Shown: positions 46,711-58,444, numbered from the stretch's first letter. The stretch is DNA of 64,000 nt from Adiantum capillus-veneris (GCA_014529385.2 CM043950.1:83088843-83152842), one strand, 5' to 3'. A program made the numbers and translations. Notes: generated by a model not told the origin, from the sequence alone.

Positions 46711-47412
46711 ATGGCCATGCATCAAAAAGACTCTTGTACTTGTCATTTTAGGGCCCCAGGGACCCTCAACATGAGGGGCCACAAGGGCGCCTTGAATTGG
46801 CCATCCAAAATTTTTGGATGGCCAATTCAAGGCGCCCTTGTGGCCCCTCATGTTGAGGGTCCCTGGGGCCCTAAAATGACAAGTATAGACTTTTTTTTAT
46901 GCATGGCCATGAGATAGAATTGGGCAGTTTAATGTATTCATAGCAAACTACCCCCCCCCCCCAATGGCAAATAGCTAAACCTTGTATCATGCCATGCATT
47001 AACAAAAAGCTTGTACTTGCCATTTTAAGGCCTCAGGGACCCTTAGCAAGAGGGGCCACAAGGGCGCGCAAATTGGCCATCCAAAATTTTTGGATGGCCA
47101 GTTTGCGCGCCCTTGTGGGCCCTCTTGTTGAGGGTCCCTGGGGCCCTAAAATGACATGTATATGCTTTTTTTAATGCATGGCCATGAGATAGAACTGGGC
47201 ACTTTAATGTGTTCATAGCAAGCCCCCCCCCCCCCCCCACAAATGGCAGATACCTAAACCTTGTATCGTGCTTATCAACCATTTTTTTACTTCGTTGTGT
47301 CCATCCCCTGTTCTTGGAAATATCTTGGCCCCTATTTGTCCCTGGATGGCCATTCTGCGCCCCGTTGTGGTCCCTCTTGTTGAGGGTCCCTGGGCTTCAA
47401 AATGACAAATAG
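46711..47412. repeat. tandem array of long palindromic units
   Basis: Unit 1 has a near-perfect palindrome at 46711-46910 centred on 46811, and unit 2 a second at about 46989-47186 centred on 47087. Both centres read CCATCCAAAATTTTTGG. Each palindrome is followed by 'gagatagaa.tgggca' and a poly-C tract. Unit 3 keeps only the right arm (47343-47412) and its continuation at 54974, because a hAT element is inserted in it. The period is about 277 bp. No protein is encoded; open frames across the array are by-products of the symmetry. Confidence 0.88.
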
Positions 47413-47672
47413 GCTAAGTTGCATTATTCGTTATTCGGGAGACGTATAATATGCAAATAATGGGCGTATTATTCGTTTATCTAAATTATACGGCCGTATT
47501 ATACGGTGCCACATCAGCATAAACGGCCAATCCTATAACTTCTTGATTTTTCGATTGAAATTATTTTCGAACGAAAGTATTTTCGATCAAAAATTATAAC
47601 GATCGAATATATTAGTATATATAGCAACACGCGAAAAGCTTCATACCAGCTTTCAAAGTCAGTGTTCTCCAT

Positions 47673-48298
47673 GTGAGTACTCTCACCAAACGATCAAAAA
47701 ATGTAATTTGTAAAAAAATAAAACAATTTGAATGCAATAAAAATAAAAATTCAATAGAATTTTAAGTTTTGTGATTCAAATATATGAATTTGTTTTTAAA
47801 AACTTAGTAAATAGTTGAAAGTTTGTATTTTGTGAAGAGTTTAATCTCTCACCTGATACAAACAGTAACTATAAGAATCACTTGTCAATGTGTTCAATTA
47901 ATTGACACTTGAAAGTGACTAATTAAAAAAAAGTAAGATATTATCGTTGTGTGTAGAGTGTACTCTCACATGAGATAATTAGTTTAAAAATATAATTACA
48001 TAAAAATTAATTTTATGTAATTTAAAGCTCGATTTTGAAGTGTAGAGATTTTCTCTCACTTCAAAATGAATATAATGAAACAAAATTATATTTTTACGTT
48101 TTGTGTAGAGTTATTCACACTGCTATGCTCTCACTAGAGTAGAAATTTAGGAAAAACATGTCCAAAATAATGATATTCTCTTATCTTTATTTGGACTGCA
48201 AAATTTACCGTACTGTGTAAGAGCATACATATGCTCGCATTGTAGATAGATAATCGCTTAAAAATCTATGGTAAAGTGTAAAAACTTTTTGTTCGCAC
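47673..48298. repeat. left subterminal array of small palindromes in the hAT element
   Basis: Imperfect palindromes of the form GTGTAGAG-n-CTCTCAC occur about seven times: 47673-47686, 47832-47852, 47951-47969, 48040-48059, 48103-48134, near 48215-48239 and near 48276-48298. Between them lies AT-rich DNA. Subterminal repeats of other hAT elements bind the transposase; that role here is inferred. Confidence 0.68.
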
Positions 48299-48664
48299 TT
48301 TACATAGATACGATAATTATCAAGTATTGTAAGTGATTATCGTTTTGACATTTAAAAATGTCACTTATAGCTCTTGTATATATAGTATTTTATAATGATG
48401 ATCATTTTAATACTTGATTTAATTGTAATTATTGATTATCATAATGTGTTAAAGATACAAGCTTGCAATTTAGATAAATCGATGCAATTTATATGTAATC
48501 CAATGGTATTGTTTTTTATTATTGTATTTTTGTTCAATCATTGTTTTTAATTATTTTAATTTTGTTCAATCATTGTTAGTTAAATTAATTTAATGTTTTA
48601 ATTGATTTTGATTATGAAAATGATCATTGACTTTGTTTTTACTAGCAAACTATTTTTGTGCATC

Positions 48665-50732
48665 ATGGTGAAAGGACAAGAGTGGAGTTATGTGCATGAG
48701 TTGAAAGCTGGGAGAAATACATCTCGACTTAAATGTAAATCTTTTGGCCACGAGTTCAGTGGTAATGCAACCAGAATTAAAGAGCATTTGTTTAAAGTCC
48801 CTGGCAATGTTGAGAAGTGCGGGGCACCACCAAAAGATATTCATGAAAAATTTGCCATGTATTCTTGCAAAGTAAAGTTGATTCTTGCAGCTAAACATAA
48901 AGGTGATGTTTCTAAAGATATTCATGCGAATATTGAACCATCTGTATGCAATGAGGCAATAGAAGAGGTGTGTACCACTCAAGTAAATGATCAAAGTTCT
49001 CAATTGAACCCTCTTCATGGACATGCTTCTACATCAGGAGGAGTTCCTAGCACAAGCAAATCCGGCAGAGCGTCATCCAATGGACAGACAATGCCTGAAG
49101 CATTAGGTAAACAATGGTTGCTTGAGTTGCATTTAAAATGGACACAAGCATTTGTTGCGTGTGGCATATCGTTCAATGTTATGCGCAATCCAATATTTCA
49201 AGATGCTTTGATGAGTACAACCAAAAAAGGATTTGTGCTTCCTGACTATAACAAGATGCGAACTGAATATCTTGATAAAGTCAAAGACAGTACTGAAGCC
49301 ATCCTAGAGTTTGTTCCAGCATATGGATGCACCATAGCATTGGATGGATGGACTAACTGTCAGAAAAAACCTTTAATCAATGTAATGCTTATTAACCCTA
49401 GAGGGGCTATGTTCGTGGAAGCAATTGACAACTCATTGAAAGAGAAGACTATCACCTACCTAGCAGGGGTGTATGAGCGTGAAATTGCAAAGGCAAGTGG
49501 ACCAAAGAATGTGACTGCTATTGTCACAGATAATGCGGCCAACTACAAAGGAGCAGGAAGAGCTATTCAAGTCAAGTATCCGGAGATTTCTTGGGTACCA
49601 TGTGCAGCTCACACTTTAAATTTTCTTTTAAGAGATATTGGTAAAATGGCGTGTGTGAAGCAAACTTTATTGGATGCAAATCATGTGGTGAAATTCATTA
49701 GAGAGCATCAATTTTCGTATGCTCTTTTTTGAACCATTTCACCAAATAAAGCTCTGCAAATATTTTGTGCAACAAGGTTTGCTATGGCATACTATGTTCT
49801 TGCTGATTTGCAAGAGTTGAAGCCTGCATTGATGGAAACCTTAGCAGACAGAAGATGGGATGGATGGCTCGGCAAGTATCCAAGTTATCAGGAAGCAGCT
49901 GGTCGATGTGCACAAATAGTAAACTCGCCAGTCTTTTGGCGTAATGTAGAAAGAATAGTAACTGTTTCTAAGCCATTTGTAGATCTTTTGAGAGCAGTTG
50001 ACACAGATTCTTTTATTTTTGGTCGGGTCTACTGGTATATGTCAGAGACTATACGCAAGCTAAGAGAAAATGTCAGTTTTGGTGCAAAGGATAAAGCTAC
50101 CATGATTACAATTGTTAACAAGGGCTGGGTGCAGTTGCATACGCCATTGCATGGTGCGGCTTTTGTATTGGATCCTAAGTTTCAAATGCATCAGCAATCT
50201 GCCAACAAATAAGTTATGTCCAACTTCAAAACAGTGTGCTCCCAACTCTTAGGGCACGAAGATGGACAAATAGCTTTTCATCAGCGAGTAGATTATGCCA
50301 ACAGAACTGGTATGTTTCAGGATCCGTGGCATATAGATGCCATTGGCAAAACAAGTGCACCTTTATGGTGGAGAGAAAGTGGAGTTGCAACACATTGCAG
50401 TTAGAGTTTTATCAGTAGCTGCATCAAGTGGAAGTTGTGAACGAAATTGGTTAGCATTCGACTTTGTGCACACGAAAAAGCAAAACAGACTTCATACTAA
50501 ACGGGCTGCTGATTTGGTGTATTTGTTTTTCAATATGAGACTTATTTAGAAGCCTCAAAACATTGCAACTAGAGCCGCTCAAAAGCAATATGGAGTCTTC
50601 CAAACGCATGAAGCTATTTCTCCAGAAGTTGATGATGAAGATGATATGGAATGGGAGATAGTTTCAGAATGCTCAGATATGGACGAAGTAGATGATATGG
50701 TTGCAGTTTTTGAAGATGGAGATGATTTGTGA
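48665..50732 (+). pseudogene. hAT-family transposase
   Basis: This is the enzyme that cuts and pastes hAT elements. The start is the ATG at 48665 (MVKGQEWSYV), where homology begins; the frame is open 21 codons more. The N-terminal BED-type zinc finger is damaged: the second cysteine of the CxxC pair reads Phe (LKCKSFGHEF near 48735). A DUF659-like part follows with the catalytic Asp in TIALDGWTNC (near 49340) and the second in IVTDNAANYKGAG (near 49525-49560). The C-terminal dimerisation region is SSGSCERNWLAFDFVHTKKQ (near 50430) then LVYLFFNMRL. There are in-frame stops at 49730-49732 (TGA, where CGA would fit) and 50210-50212, a frameshift near 50382 and a TAG near 50547. An acidic tail ends at 50732. 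The element cannot move without help. Confidence 0.88.
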
Positions 50733-50993
50733 GATTACCATTGTAATACTTAACAAGTTTTTGCATATGATGAAAGAAAGTGGTATCTCGTTGTCGTACA
50801 CATCAAAACCTCTCTTTCTCTCTCTCATATGCACATATTTACTCACACACAAATATAAATTGCCGATAATATCTTGTCAAATAACAATTACATAAAGTTG
50901 ATGTAGGTTTGAAATTACAACAAGGTCCTGGGAAATTACTCAATCGAAAAGAGTTTGATATAATTTTGAGATTACAAAAAGCTTGTGAGTGAC

Positions 50994-51755
50994 TTATGAG
51001 TTTGATAGATTTGCTATAAGCTGGTCTATGGTAGAATTTGTAATTCCCAGCTCAGGGGATGGTTGAGCACCATCTTTATGTGAAGTGGTAGTATCATCTA
51101 GCAAAGGTCCATACAATGATTTATATCGTTGAAGCTTTGCTTGTGCATCACTTAACTCTATTTCAAGCTCAAGAATACGGCCACGAAGCATGTCCTGTGT
51201 TTCTCCTTGGCTGGCAAGGTCATGTCCTTGGCTGGCTAATTCAGTCAGTGTTTCTGACTCTTCAGGAAGTAAAACAATAGGATGCTTCCGAGGAGGCATT
51301 GGATTATTTGCATTGCGTGCTGCCACCTTTTCTACAATGCGTCCACGTCCAACGCCAGCAGTTCCTGGACGATCTGACCAATCCAATCTCTTCAGCAAAA
51401 CATATCGAACATAGCATTGTTGGATAAAGTAAATTGCTACTTGGTTGTTGTTTGGTAGGCATCTCTCTTGTCGTATAAACCTTTGCAGCAATACAAGTGC
51501 CAGTCCTTTATGTTGCAAATCAGAGAGCTCTAACGGAGCTGTATCTTTTGCATTGCCACTTGTTTGAAATAGTTGATGGTGTATAAAGTGATTAGGGCAA
51601 ATATTTTTGCACTCTTTAAGGGGTAGTGGTTCGCCCTGCAGCTCAGATTCATCTTCTTCAATGTTTGCAATGGTAGAAAGATCTGCTTGTCCACATCTAA
51701 CTTGTTCTTCTTTAAAAATTGCCTGAGCTTCAACGTGGTTGATTTCTTCTTCCAT
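50994..51755 (-). CDS. unknown 253-aa ORF within the hAT element
   Basis: This is an open frame without stops. It contains an acidic N-terminus (MEEEINHVEAQAIFKEEQ), a central basic part (RLDWSDRPGTAGVGRGRIVE) with PRKHPIVLLPEE, and a C-terminal helical segment (RGRILELEIELSDAQAKLQR), probably a coiled coil. It lies 167 bp downstream of the kinase-like gene on the same strand and converges on the transposase. No family was recognised. It could be a separate gene or the last exon of the kinase-like gene. Being intact while its neighbours have stops makes it notable. Confidence 0.6.
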   Translation of the reverse strand: MEEEINHVEAQAIFKEEQVRCGQADLSTIANIEEDESELQGEPLPLKECKNICPNHFIHHQLFQTSGNAKDTAPLELSDLQHKGLALVLLQRFIRQERCLPNNNQVAIYFIQQCYVRYVLLKRLDWSDRPGTAGVGRGRIVEKVAARNANNPMPPRKHPIVLLPEESETLTELASQGHDLASQGETQDMLRGRILELEIELSDAQAKLQRYKSLYGPLLDDTTTSHKDGAQPSPELGITNSTIDQLIANLSNS

Positions 51756-51922
51756 ATCTGCATATTAGGTGAACATGTCATTACTTTTAAATACCCATTC
51801 AATTAATTTGACATTGGACAGTATATCAAATGATAAACATAGATATTTTGTTCAATTAAACATACAATTAAATCTGACACCAAAAGTAAAACAATGATGA
51901 AATCATGAGACTTGTGTTTTCA

Positions 51923-53335
51923 TTAATCATCAGCTGGTTGTAAGCCAGATGTCATTACAATGTTGTAACCCACTCTATGGGCACCATTTAAACATAAGGA
52001 GAGGTCAAAAGCGTTAGGCCAGGTTTTGGGGTTTAGGCGCTTGCTGGTTTCAAGATGAGCAAGTACATTACTCAAAAAATGTCTCTTGCTTTGTTTTTGG
52101 GGCTCTGGTAAGCACTTCAAAATGCGTTTACATGTATGACACATGGAATAAATATCTATAGCTTTGGTCCAGGAGAGAGGATTACTAGATATACATTTGG
52201 GGGCTGCCCATGAATAATCTCTCTCATATTGTTTTCTAGTTTCTATCTGCATATCGCGTAGAGGAGGAAAACCGGCTGTGGTATTTGTTTTGGTGCATGA
52301 ACCCCAATCCACAATGCCGGCATAAACACCTTTTTTGCCAAAATGCAGCATCATATTCCGAGAGTGTAGATCATTGTGGAGGTAGTTTTGCGAATGTATA
52401 TACTTTAGAGTTTGTAGGAGAGCATTGACAATCTGCAAAATATTCTCCTGAAATAGCTCTACTGTTCCTCCAGTGAGTACATAATCGCGGATGACAGGTT
52501 GGCTGCCATTTGCGGTGCATTCTTTGATCCATTGCTCCACATGGCTGCCATTCCAAAATCCTGAAATGAGCATTGGTCGCTCCACGTGGTGCACCATGGC
52601 AAGAGGGTAGATAATACCTCGATGTGAAATATCCAAAATTGTTGCTTCGTCTTTGACCTGTTGCTCCATGGTGGGCCCATGTAAGTGTACTTTGAACACT
52701 TTTGCAGCATACACTTGATCGTTGAAAGCGGAATGTGTGACACCCACACGCTTTACATGTGCCCATCTTCCCTCTCCTAGCTGTGGAGCTTGGATATTGA
52801 AGACGGCTGTGTCGAGTAAAAGGTGTAAAATAGGTGGTAGTTGAGAGAGGTCTAATGTAGCAACGGATGACGTTGCAGGCTCTGTTCTAAGAATGATTTC
52901 TGGTTCAACAGCAGCTTTAGAAGAGTTGTCTTCCACTCTTGCACGCTTTGCTGCTCTTTCTAACTTTTCCTTGCTCTTGAACTCCGTGTAAAGCTATTGC
53001 ACAAGATGTATGCGCTCAGCTATGTTTGGCAAGGAAGTAATTGCAAGATTTTTTAGTTCTTGAAAGGTTTTCATGATCTATCCAATGGTTTGTTTGACCA
53101 TGTTTACTAAAGCACCCGATTTCAGGAGGGCTATGTCAAAAATAGATGGTGCAAACTCTGCCTGGAGCTGCTCAAACACAGACTTGGTTAGAGTCTCTGT
53201 AAACTGATAAAAATGCTCCGGAGCGACAGGGTTTAAACAACGCCTAATCTCTGCCTCTGACGAGTAATGAAAGTGTCTCACAATCACTTCGGAGACGAAC
53301 TTTCGTTGATGTTTCTCTAGCTTCGTGTCTGCCAT
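51923..53335 (-). pseudogene. protein-kinase-like gene inside the hAT element
   Basis: One frame of 471 codons runs from MADTKLEKHQRKFVSEV (53335) to GLQPADD and the stop at 51923, with only two interruptions: TAG at 53078-53080 and TAG at 52994-52996. The downstream 337 codons are open. Kinase landmarks are a glycine-rich loop LGEGRWAHV (near 52777), the ATP-binding Lys in YAAKVF (near 52702), a catalytic loop YLHNDLHSRNMML (HRD replaced by HND; near 52380-52340), GIVDWGS (DFG replaced by DWG; near 52315) and SWAAPK where APE is expected. All essential residues (K, D, N, D) are present. The N-terminal 130 residues have no recognised domain. The family is uncertain and is not a typical plant receptor kinase. 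Its place between the hAT ends suggests capture or a resident second gene. Confidence 0.68.
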
Positions 53336-53578
53336 ATCAATATGACAAAATTATAAATTAAGAATCTTACGAAATGATTGTACACCATAGTAACATAGTT
53401 ATTATATAATGACTGTTAACACTATATATATATATATATATATTAAATGATGATTCAAATTTATTAAACAATATTAAATTATTGCAAATTAAAGAGAAAA
53501 TCTTATGATTACAAACCACATTGTGCGAAAATCGACCATGAAAATTAATTTAGAGAGAGAGAGAGAGAGAAACAGGCC

Positions 53579-54628
53579 AGGAGTGTGAGATGCTCTCAGC
53601 ACAAGAACTGGACCCTGCTATGTGCAGAAGTGTGAGATGATGAAAGAAATTACATCTAAAGGGTTGGAAAATTGTATATGTGAACAGCTCAGCTAGTGTG
53701 AGATATTCTCAGCACAAGTCCTGGATGTTGTTGTAAAATAGATTGATAGTTTTTATCAATCTAATTCCTGATAAAGTGTGTGGAACTCACAACACAACTA
53801 TCAGCGGATAAATTAACAATTGCAGATGTAAGTTACCTATCGTATGTGTTTACGTCCAAAACAACACCAAGTCATTTAATGATGAAAAATGATGTTATTT
53901 TGGAATATGAAACACACGAGTAACCAGTATGTCACATTAAGATGAAGAGGGCATAAAAATATGCATCTCTTCACTCTTAATATAACGAGTGGTAACGCTT
54001 GTGTTTATATGTAACACATATGACAGAAAAACTCAATCTAAAATTGTAAATTTTATAAGCTATTTCTAATGTAGTGTGTGGCACGCACAACACAACCATC
54101 AACAAACAGCTCAATAATCTCAAATGTAAATCAATTGTTGTATATATCTACATTCAGAGTAACACCAAGTCATTTGCTGATGAACAATGATGTTACTACC
54201 AGAAATAGAAGCACAAAAATAACGAAAGTCGTATTAAGATGAAGAGGGCATAAAGTATGCATCTCTACACTCTTAAAATGACGAACGTTAATTTTTGTGC
54301 TTCTATGTAGAATAATCAATAATGATTTACTTTACGATTGTAAATTTTATAGGCCACTCTGAAGTGAGAGGTGTAGCATCATGCCTACTACACTCCACGA
54401 GTCGACCTCTAATCCTAACTCATCTCTATGGTGAGAGATATACTACTACACCATACGAATGAGAATCTAAATTTACCCTAAGCCTTCCCTCGAGTGAGTT
54501 ATATAACTACACACCACGGGAAAGGAAACTATATTCTATACACCACTGGAGTGAGCCATATGGCTACACACCACGAAGTGGCCTACGACCTGCAAGCAAC
54601 TTTGTGGTGAGAGCCGAAACTACTACAC
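53579..54628. repeat. right subterminal array of the hAT element
   Basis: These are the same kind of palindrome as at the left end but inverted (GTGAGAG-n-CTACAC): 54364-54393, 54431-54451, 54494-54513, 54551-54569 and 54607-54628. Variants (GTGTGAG-n-CTCAGCACAAG, AGTGTGTGG-n-CACAACACAAC) are at about 53583, 53693, 53776 and 54072. Two direct repeats of roughly 300 bp (about 53745-54045 and 54045-54345) make up the middle, sharing 'aacaccaagtcattt' and 'attaagatgaagagggcata'. Confidence 0.65.
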
Positions 54629-54973
54629 CACACAAGTCTGGCACAACACAAAAAAAAAGTTAATATTTATTAAAAATTTAAAAAATATACCTGAAAACCG
54701 CTGTAAATCGAAGACGCTATCTCTATCTGGCAAACTCTCAGAAGCTCCAAGCTCTCCAAACTCCAAGAAAGTCCACAATGCTTTTCGATCGAATACGGCG
54801 ACGATTGTATATATATACTTTTTTTCGATCGATATATTTTTCGATCGAAATACTTTTCGATCGAAAAATGTTTTATACGGCTATTCGGTAATTATTCAGA
54901 AATATGGCATATATTGACGTTTTATACGTATAATTTTTGTTATACGGGCGTATAAATGTAACGCAACAAATAG

Positions 54974-56879
54974 GGACTTTGTTTTAATGTATGGCCATGA
55001 GATAGAGGTGTAGTGTTTGATGTCCGGAGTATTCACTATGTAAAATTTTCCTGTAGCATGTGCGTTCACCACAATGGATTGAAAGTAGCCCTTATAGGCC
55101 TTACCTACACATGTTTCTGTAACTTTACAAGAATATAAATTCCCTTCTGTTGAACGCATGTGTTATGTTACATATACTTTAGTGAACTCCCAAGGTCAAA
55201 GGCCTCACAAATTTTGTGCACTCAGAACATTTAGCACTAGAAATCAACCAAACAAGGAGCCAATGTTTACTTCCTTGTGTTCACCTCGTGTTCTTGGAAA
55301 TGTTTTGGTTAAGCCATTTCTTTGGTATTTGAAACCACATGTGACCCCTATTGTTATAGTATCCAACCAAAGGTTTCTTGATTAGCAGTTATATAGGTTT
55401 GAGTGATACATATCTTCTATGTTAACAATGCATGTATCTTCTATGTTTACACTTTCTCTATCCAAATGAGCTACATAGTAAAAATCAAATCCGCAATTAA
55501 ACAATTAAGTTCACAAGGTGATAGCTATTGGTATGATCTTTAGCAATACCAAATAAATAGCTACCAATAGGGAATGAATAGGGATATTTAAGAAGGTTTG
55601 ATACCAAAAACTTGTCAACACTACTCAAAAAGGTGAAAACTCAAAGGCTTTATATAATATATACGATGAAACAAGAATCAATAATAAGTCACCCCCATAT
55701 ATCTACACCTCCATCTCAAGTTGTCATTTCTCTAAGTCAAGCTTGGCATAGGCATAGTATGGAAACAATAACATTTTGAAAAGCAATAATTTAGCTTTCT
55801 CAACTTTTGAAATGTTGCTATTGATATATATTTAACATACCCAAACGAGGACATCTTGACAAAGGTTATGATCCACTTTAATAAGAATAACCATTAGTGA
55901 TTAAACTTTCAAATCAAAATATTGCATGAATTTCTTCATGGTGGAATGATCAAGACTTGAGGCTTCAAACATCTTACAAGCAAATTAGAACATCCATAAA
56001 AATCAACAATATTTCTCAAGTCTATATGAAACCCCCAATAATCTAAATTAAATAATCTTACTCAGTGCAACACCATTTAACAAAAGGAAATATTTATATT
56101 GCATTTATAGAGGAATCTAGCCTCATAAAAATAATTACAAACGGAGACAATGTTGTTGCTGTTAGGCTTCTCTTACAAGTATTTGTCTTTCTCATCTAGA
56201 GATTCATATACACGAGTATTTGTGTGTCTATGACACTAGGGAAGATAGTAGTACTATAGGGATGGCTTTTCTAAGAGCTCCTAGAGAGTACCTATTGGTT
56301 CAAGATTCTACAAAAATCCTACTATTCTTATCAAAATATTTTAACATGGTAGTGAAAGGTTCCTCACGGAACAAAAATAGGGTGATTTCCATCTCTGCAC
56401 ATGGTTGCTTGCTCATGTCCTCTCAAAACAAGTTGACTCTGTAAGTAAACAACAGATTATGTGAGCACAAAGTTATAAAGTAAAAAATGATATCATTATG
56501 ATAATCTAATGACAACTATACAAAGAATAAATTATAAGAAAAATCTTTGATGACTTTCCATAGATAACACAACTTAATTACATTGTGAGACTCAATCACA
56601 TGCTACAAAACTATAGAGGGCGCACCAAAGCCATCAACAAAATAGCACCACCCAATGTTATGAGGTGTGAATGCCTGAGCTGTCGATAGCACTTTTGACT
56701 GTTGTCGAGCTTTTTCTCTCCATTGGTAGGTTGGTGTGCTTGGTGTGGAATGGTGTGGTGGAGTCTTCTGAGACTTAACTCTCCGTTGCTTGATTGGTTT
56801 TATGGTTTGTGGAGAAGATAAGTACTGCTTTTTTTGCCAAATCCATTTCAAGTTAGGTCCTTTCTTGGAGAAGCTCGTC
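54974..56879. other. flank of the hAT insertion and intergenic sequence
   Basis: The first 45 bases (ggactttgttttaatgta, then tggccatgagatag) continue unit 3 of the palindromic array interrupted at 47412. The remainder is AT-rich with no gene recognised; the ORFs at 55158, 56220 and 56603 show no domain. Confidence 0.6.
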
Positions 56880-57470
56880 TCTATTTTTTGACCCTTGGAA
56901 CCTTCTTTGGTTTTGTCGGTGATGTTTTGGGCACCCAGATTTGAATCAACTTTTCCTTAAGTTGTGCTTTTGGTACCCAAATTTGCCTAACTCCTTGCAT
57001 GCTACTTGTAGCATTTGCCTGTCAAGACGATGGAGAAGATTGATTGCTTCGTGGTTTGCTCTGTTGATTACTCCCTTTCCATTCCTCCTTGCTTGGTGCA
57101 ATTGGAACAATGAGTTGCCCGCCTTTAGGTGATAGCTTGAGCTGATTTGTATCCCAATCTGGTACTACTTTGTATGTCCGCATCCAGGAATTCCAAGAAT
57201 CATCATCTCATTCATGTGTTCATCTAGTAAGCATACAAACTGATTAGGACATGAACATCCATGTACTATCACGTTCAAGTTGACTATTACCAATGTTGGT
57301 GTTGGGTTCTTGTTGCATCCTTTTATTGTCGCTATTCCTACTGTCAATGTTTGACTTGTTGCTTTCTTGTACGTGGAATAAATGACTGCATTTACTCTAG
57401 CTCCTGTGTCGACCAAAGCATTTGTGCTATGATTGTTGAGTTGTACTTTGATGCCCTCCATCATGATAAA
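56880..57470 (-). pseudogene. retrotransposon aspartic protease remnant
   Basis: This is a minus-strand fragment of a gypsy-type protease. IKVQLNNHSTNALVDTGARV (57455-57390) holds an intact D-T-G active site, and MMILGIPG near 57190 is the second conserved block. After a frame change near 57180 it reads YKVVPDWDTNQLKLSPKGGQ and continues to about 56880 with one TGA. The remnant includes QIWVPK twice (57000-56930), also seen as WVPK near 63710 and 63930. Gag and RT parts were not found next to it, so it is an isolated fragment. Confidence 0.66.
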
Positions 57471-58440
57471 CTTAAAGATGGAGATGATCTTAAGCTCTAA
57501 ATGTAAGATACAAGGGTAGTTTTCTCACCATTCTATCTTTATGTTGGAGATGAATCCTTGCAATGCCCATGCACTATTCACACCTCCTCTTCTTGTGGTA
57601 TGCAAGTCATGTGAGTTGATGCTTTTTCCACCTTCGAGAGTAGAGGTTTTCATGTAGTTCGAGTGAATGAAAGTAGAAGGAGTAGAATCTTGTTTCATGT
57701 TGTAATGGAGGGGAGAGAAGGGAGAGGAGCTAGCTTGGTGTGGAACTATGTGGTGGACAAGGGGAAGCTGAGATGGGGGAGAAGCTTGCTTGGTGCTACA
57801 ATGGAGATGGGAGAAAGCTTTTAGAGAGATAATGCTGGACTATAGGGGGTGCATGTGGTTGTTGCAGCCATGGAGAGCTTCGAAAAGGGTTTGCAGAGAG
57901 AGAAAATCACTTTTTTGCTATAGAATAGGTTTAGAAAGACTTTGGAGGGTAAAAAATGATGTTTTGAATTTTTTTGGAAATATTTATTTTTTAAGAATTT
58001 TTTAGTGCACGTTTTTGACTTTTGGAGATCAAAAATACTTTTTTGACCATGAAATAGGTTATGGGACCTTTTAAGGAGGGAAAACTTGATTTTATTTTTT
58101 TTTAATTTGAAATTTTTAGTGTATTTTTAAATCAGGGCCAAAAAGTGGGGGAAAAGAGGTCAAAGTGGTTCCCCCCCTCCCCCCCGCCCCCTTCCCCCTA
58201 GCCACCTCCCTTACCTTCTCACTAGGTAAGAGGCCATTAAGAGGTGTAAGGCTACCTTGTCCCCCTACTTTTTTGAGGGTATAGAGTGTGTCCACCACCC
58301 TCTTCCTATTGGCTGGCCTCTAATTAACCTTAATCCCAAAGGGCCCCTAGAGGGTTCATATTTTTCCTGATGTGAAATTAATGGGTGATTATGCATGGAC
58401 CAATAGGAAGAGGGTGGTTGCCACAACTACACCTACAAAA
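57471..58440. other. no gene; homopolymer-rich flank
   Basis: The stretch has low complexity in parts. 57890-58130 is rich in runs of A and T ('ttttttggaaat', 'tgatttt'), and 58160-58200 is nearly pure C. No supported coding sequence. Confidence 0.5.
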
Positions 58441-58444
58441 AAGT

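Larger units (their letters stand above)
47413..54965. mobile_element. hAT transposon carrying extra minus-strand genes
   Basis: This is a 7,553-bp insertion flanked by the 8-bp repeat ACAAATAG (47405-47412 and 54966-54973), the duplication length typical of hAT elements. The ends are imperfect inverted repeats (GCTAAGTTGCATT at the left; TGCGTTACATT is the reverse complement of the right end). Both ends hold TTTTCGATCGAAA-type palindromes (47541-47610; 54780-54865) and arrays of a second small palindrome. Inside are a hAT transposase (+, 48665-50732) and, facing it, ORFs of 253 aa and a kinase-like gene (-, 50994-53335). All three genes lie between the arrays. The transposase and the kinase-like gene carry stops. 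Confidence 0.88.

Noticed and set aside
46711-47282. Small protein genes on the palindromic array
   Set aside because: The open frames mirror each other across the palindrome centres and show no homology or start context.
51923-53335. Kinase-like gene as an independent host gene
   Set aside because: It lies fully inside the target-site duplications of the hAT element and between its subterminal arrays, so it is part of the mobile unit even if it came from a host.
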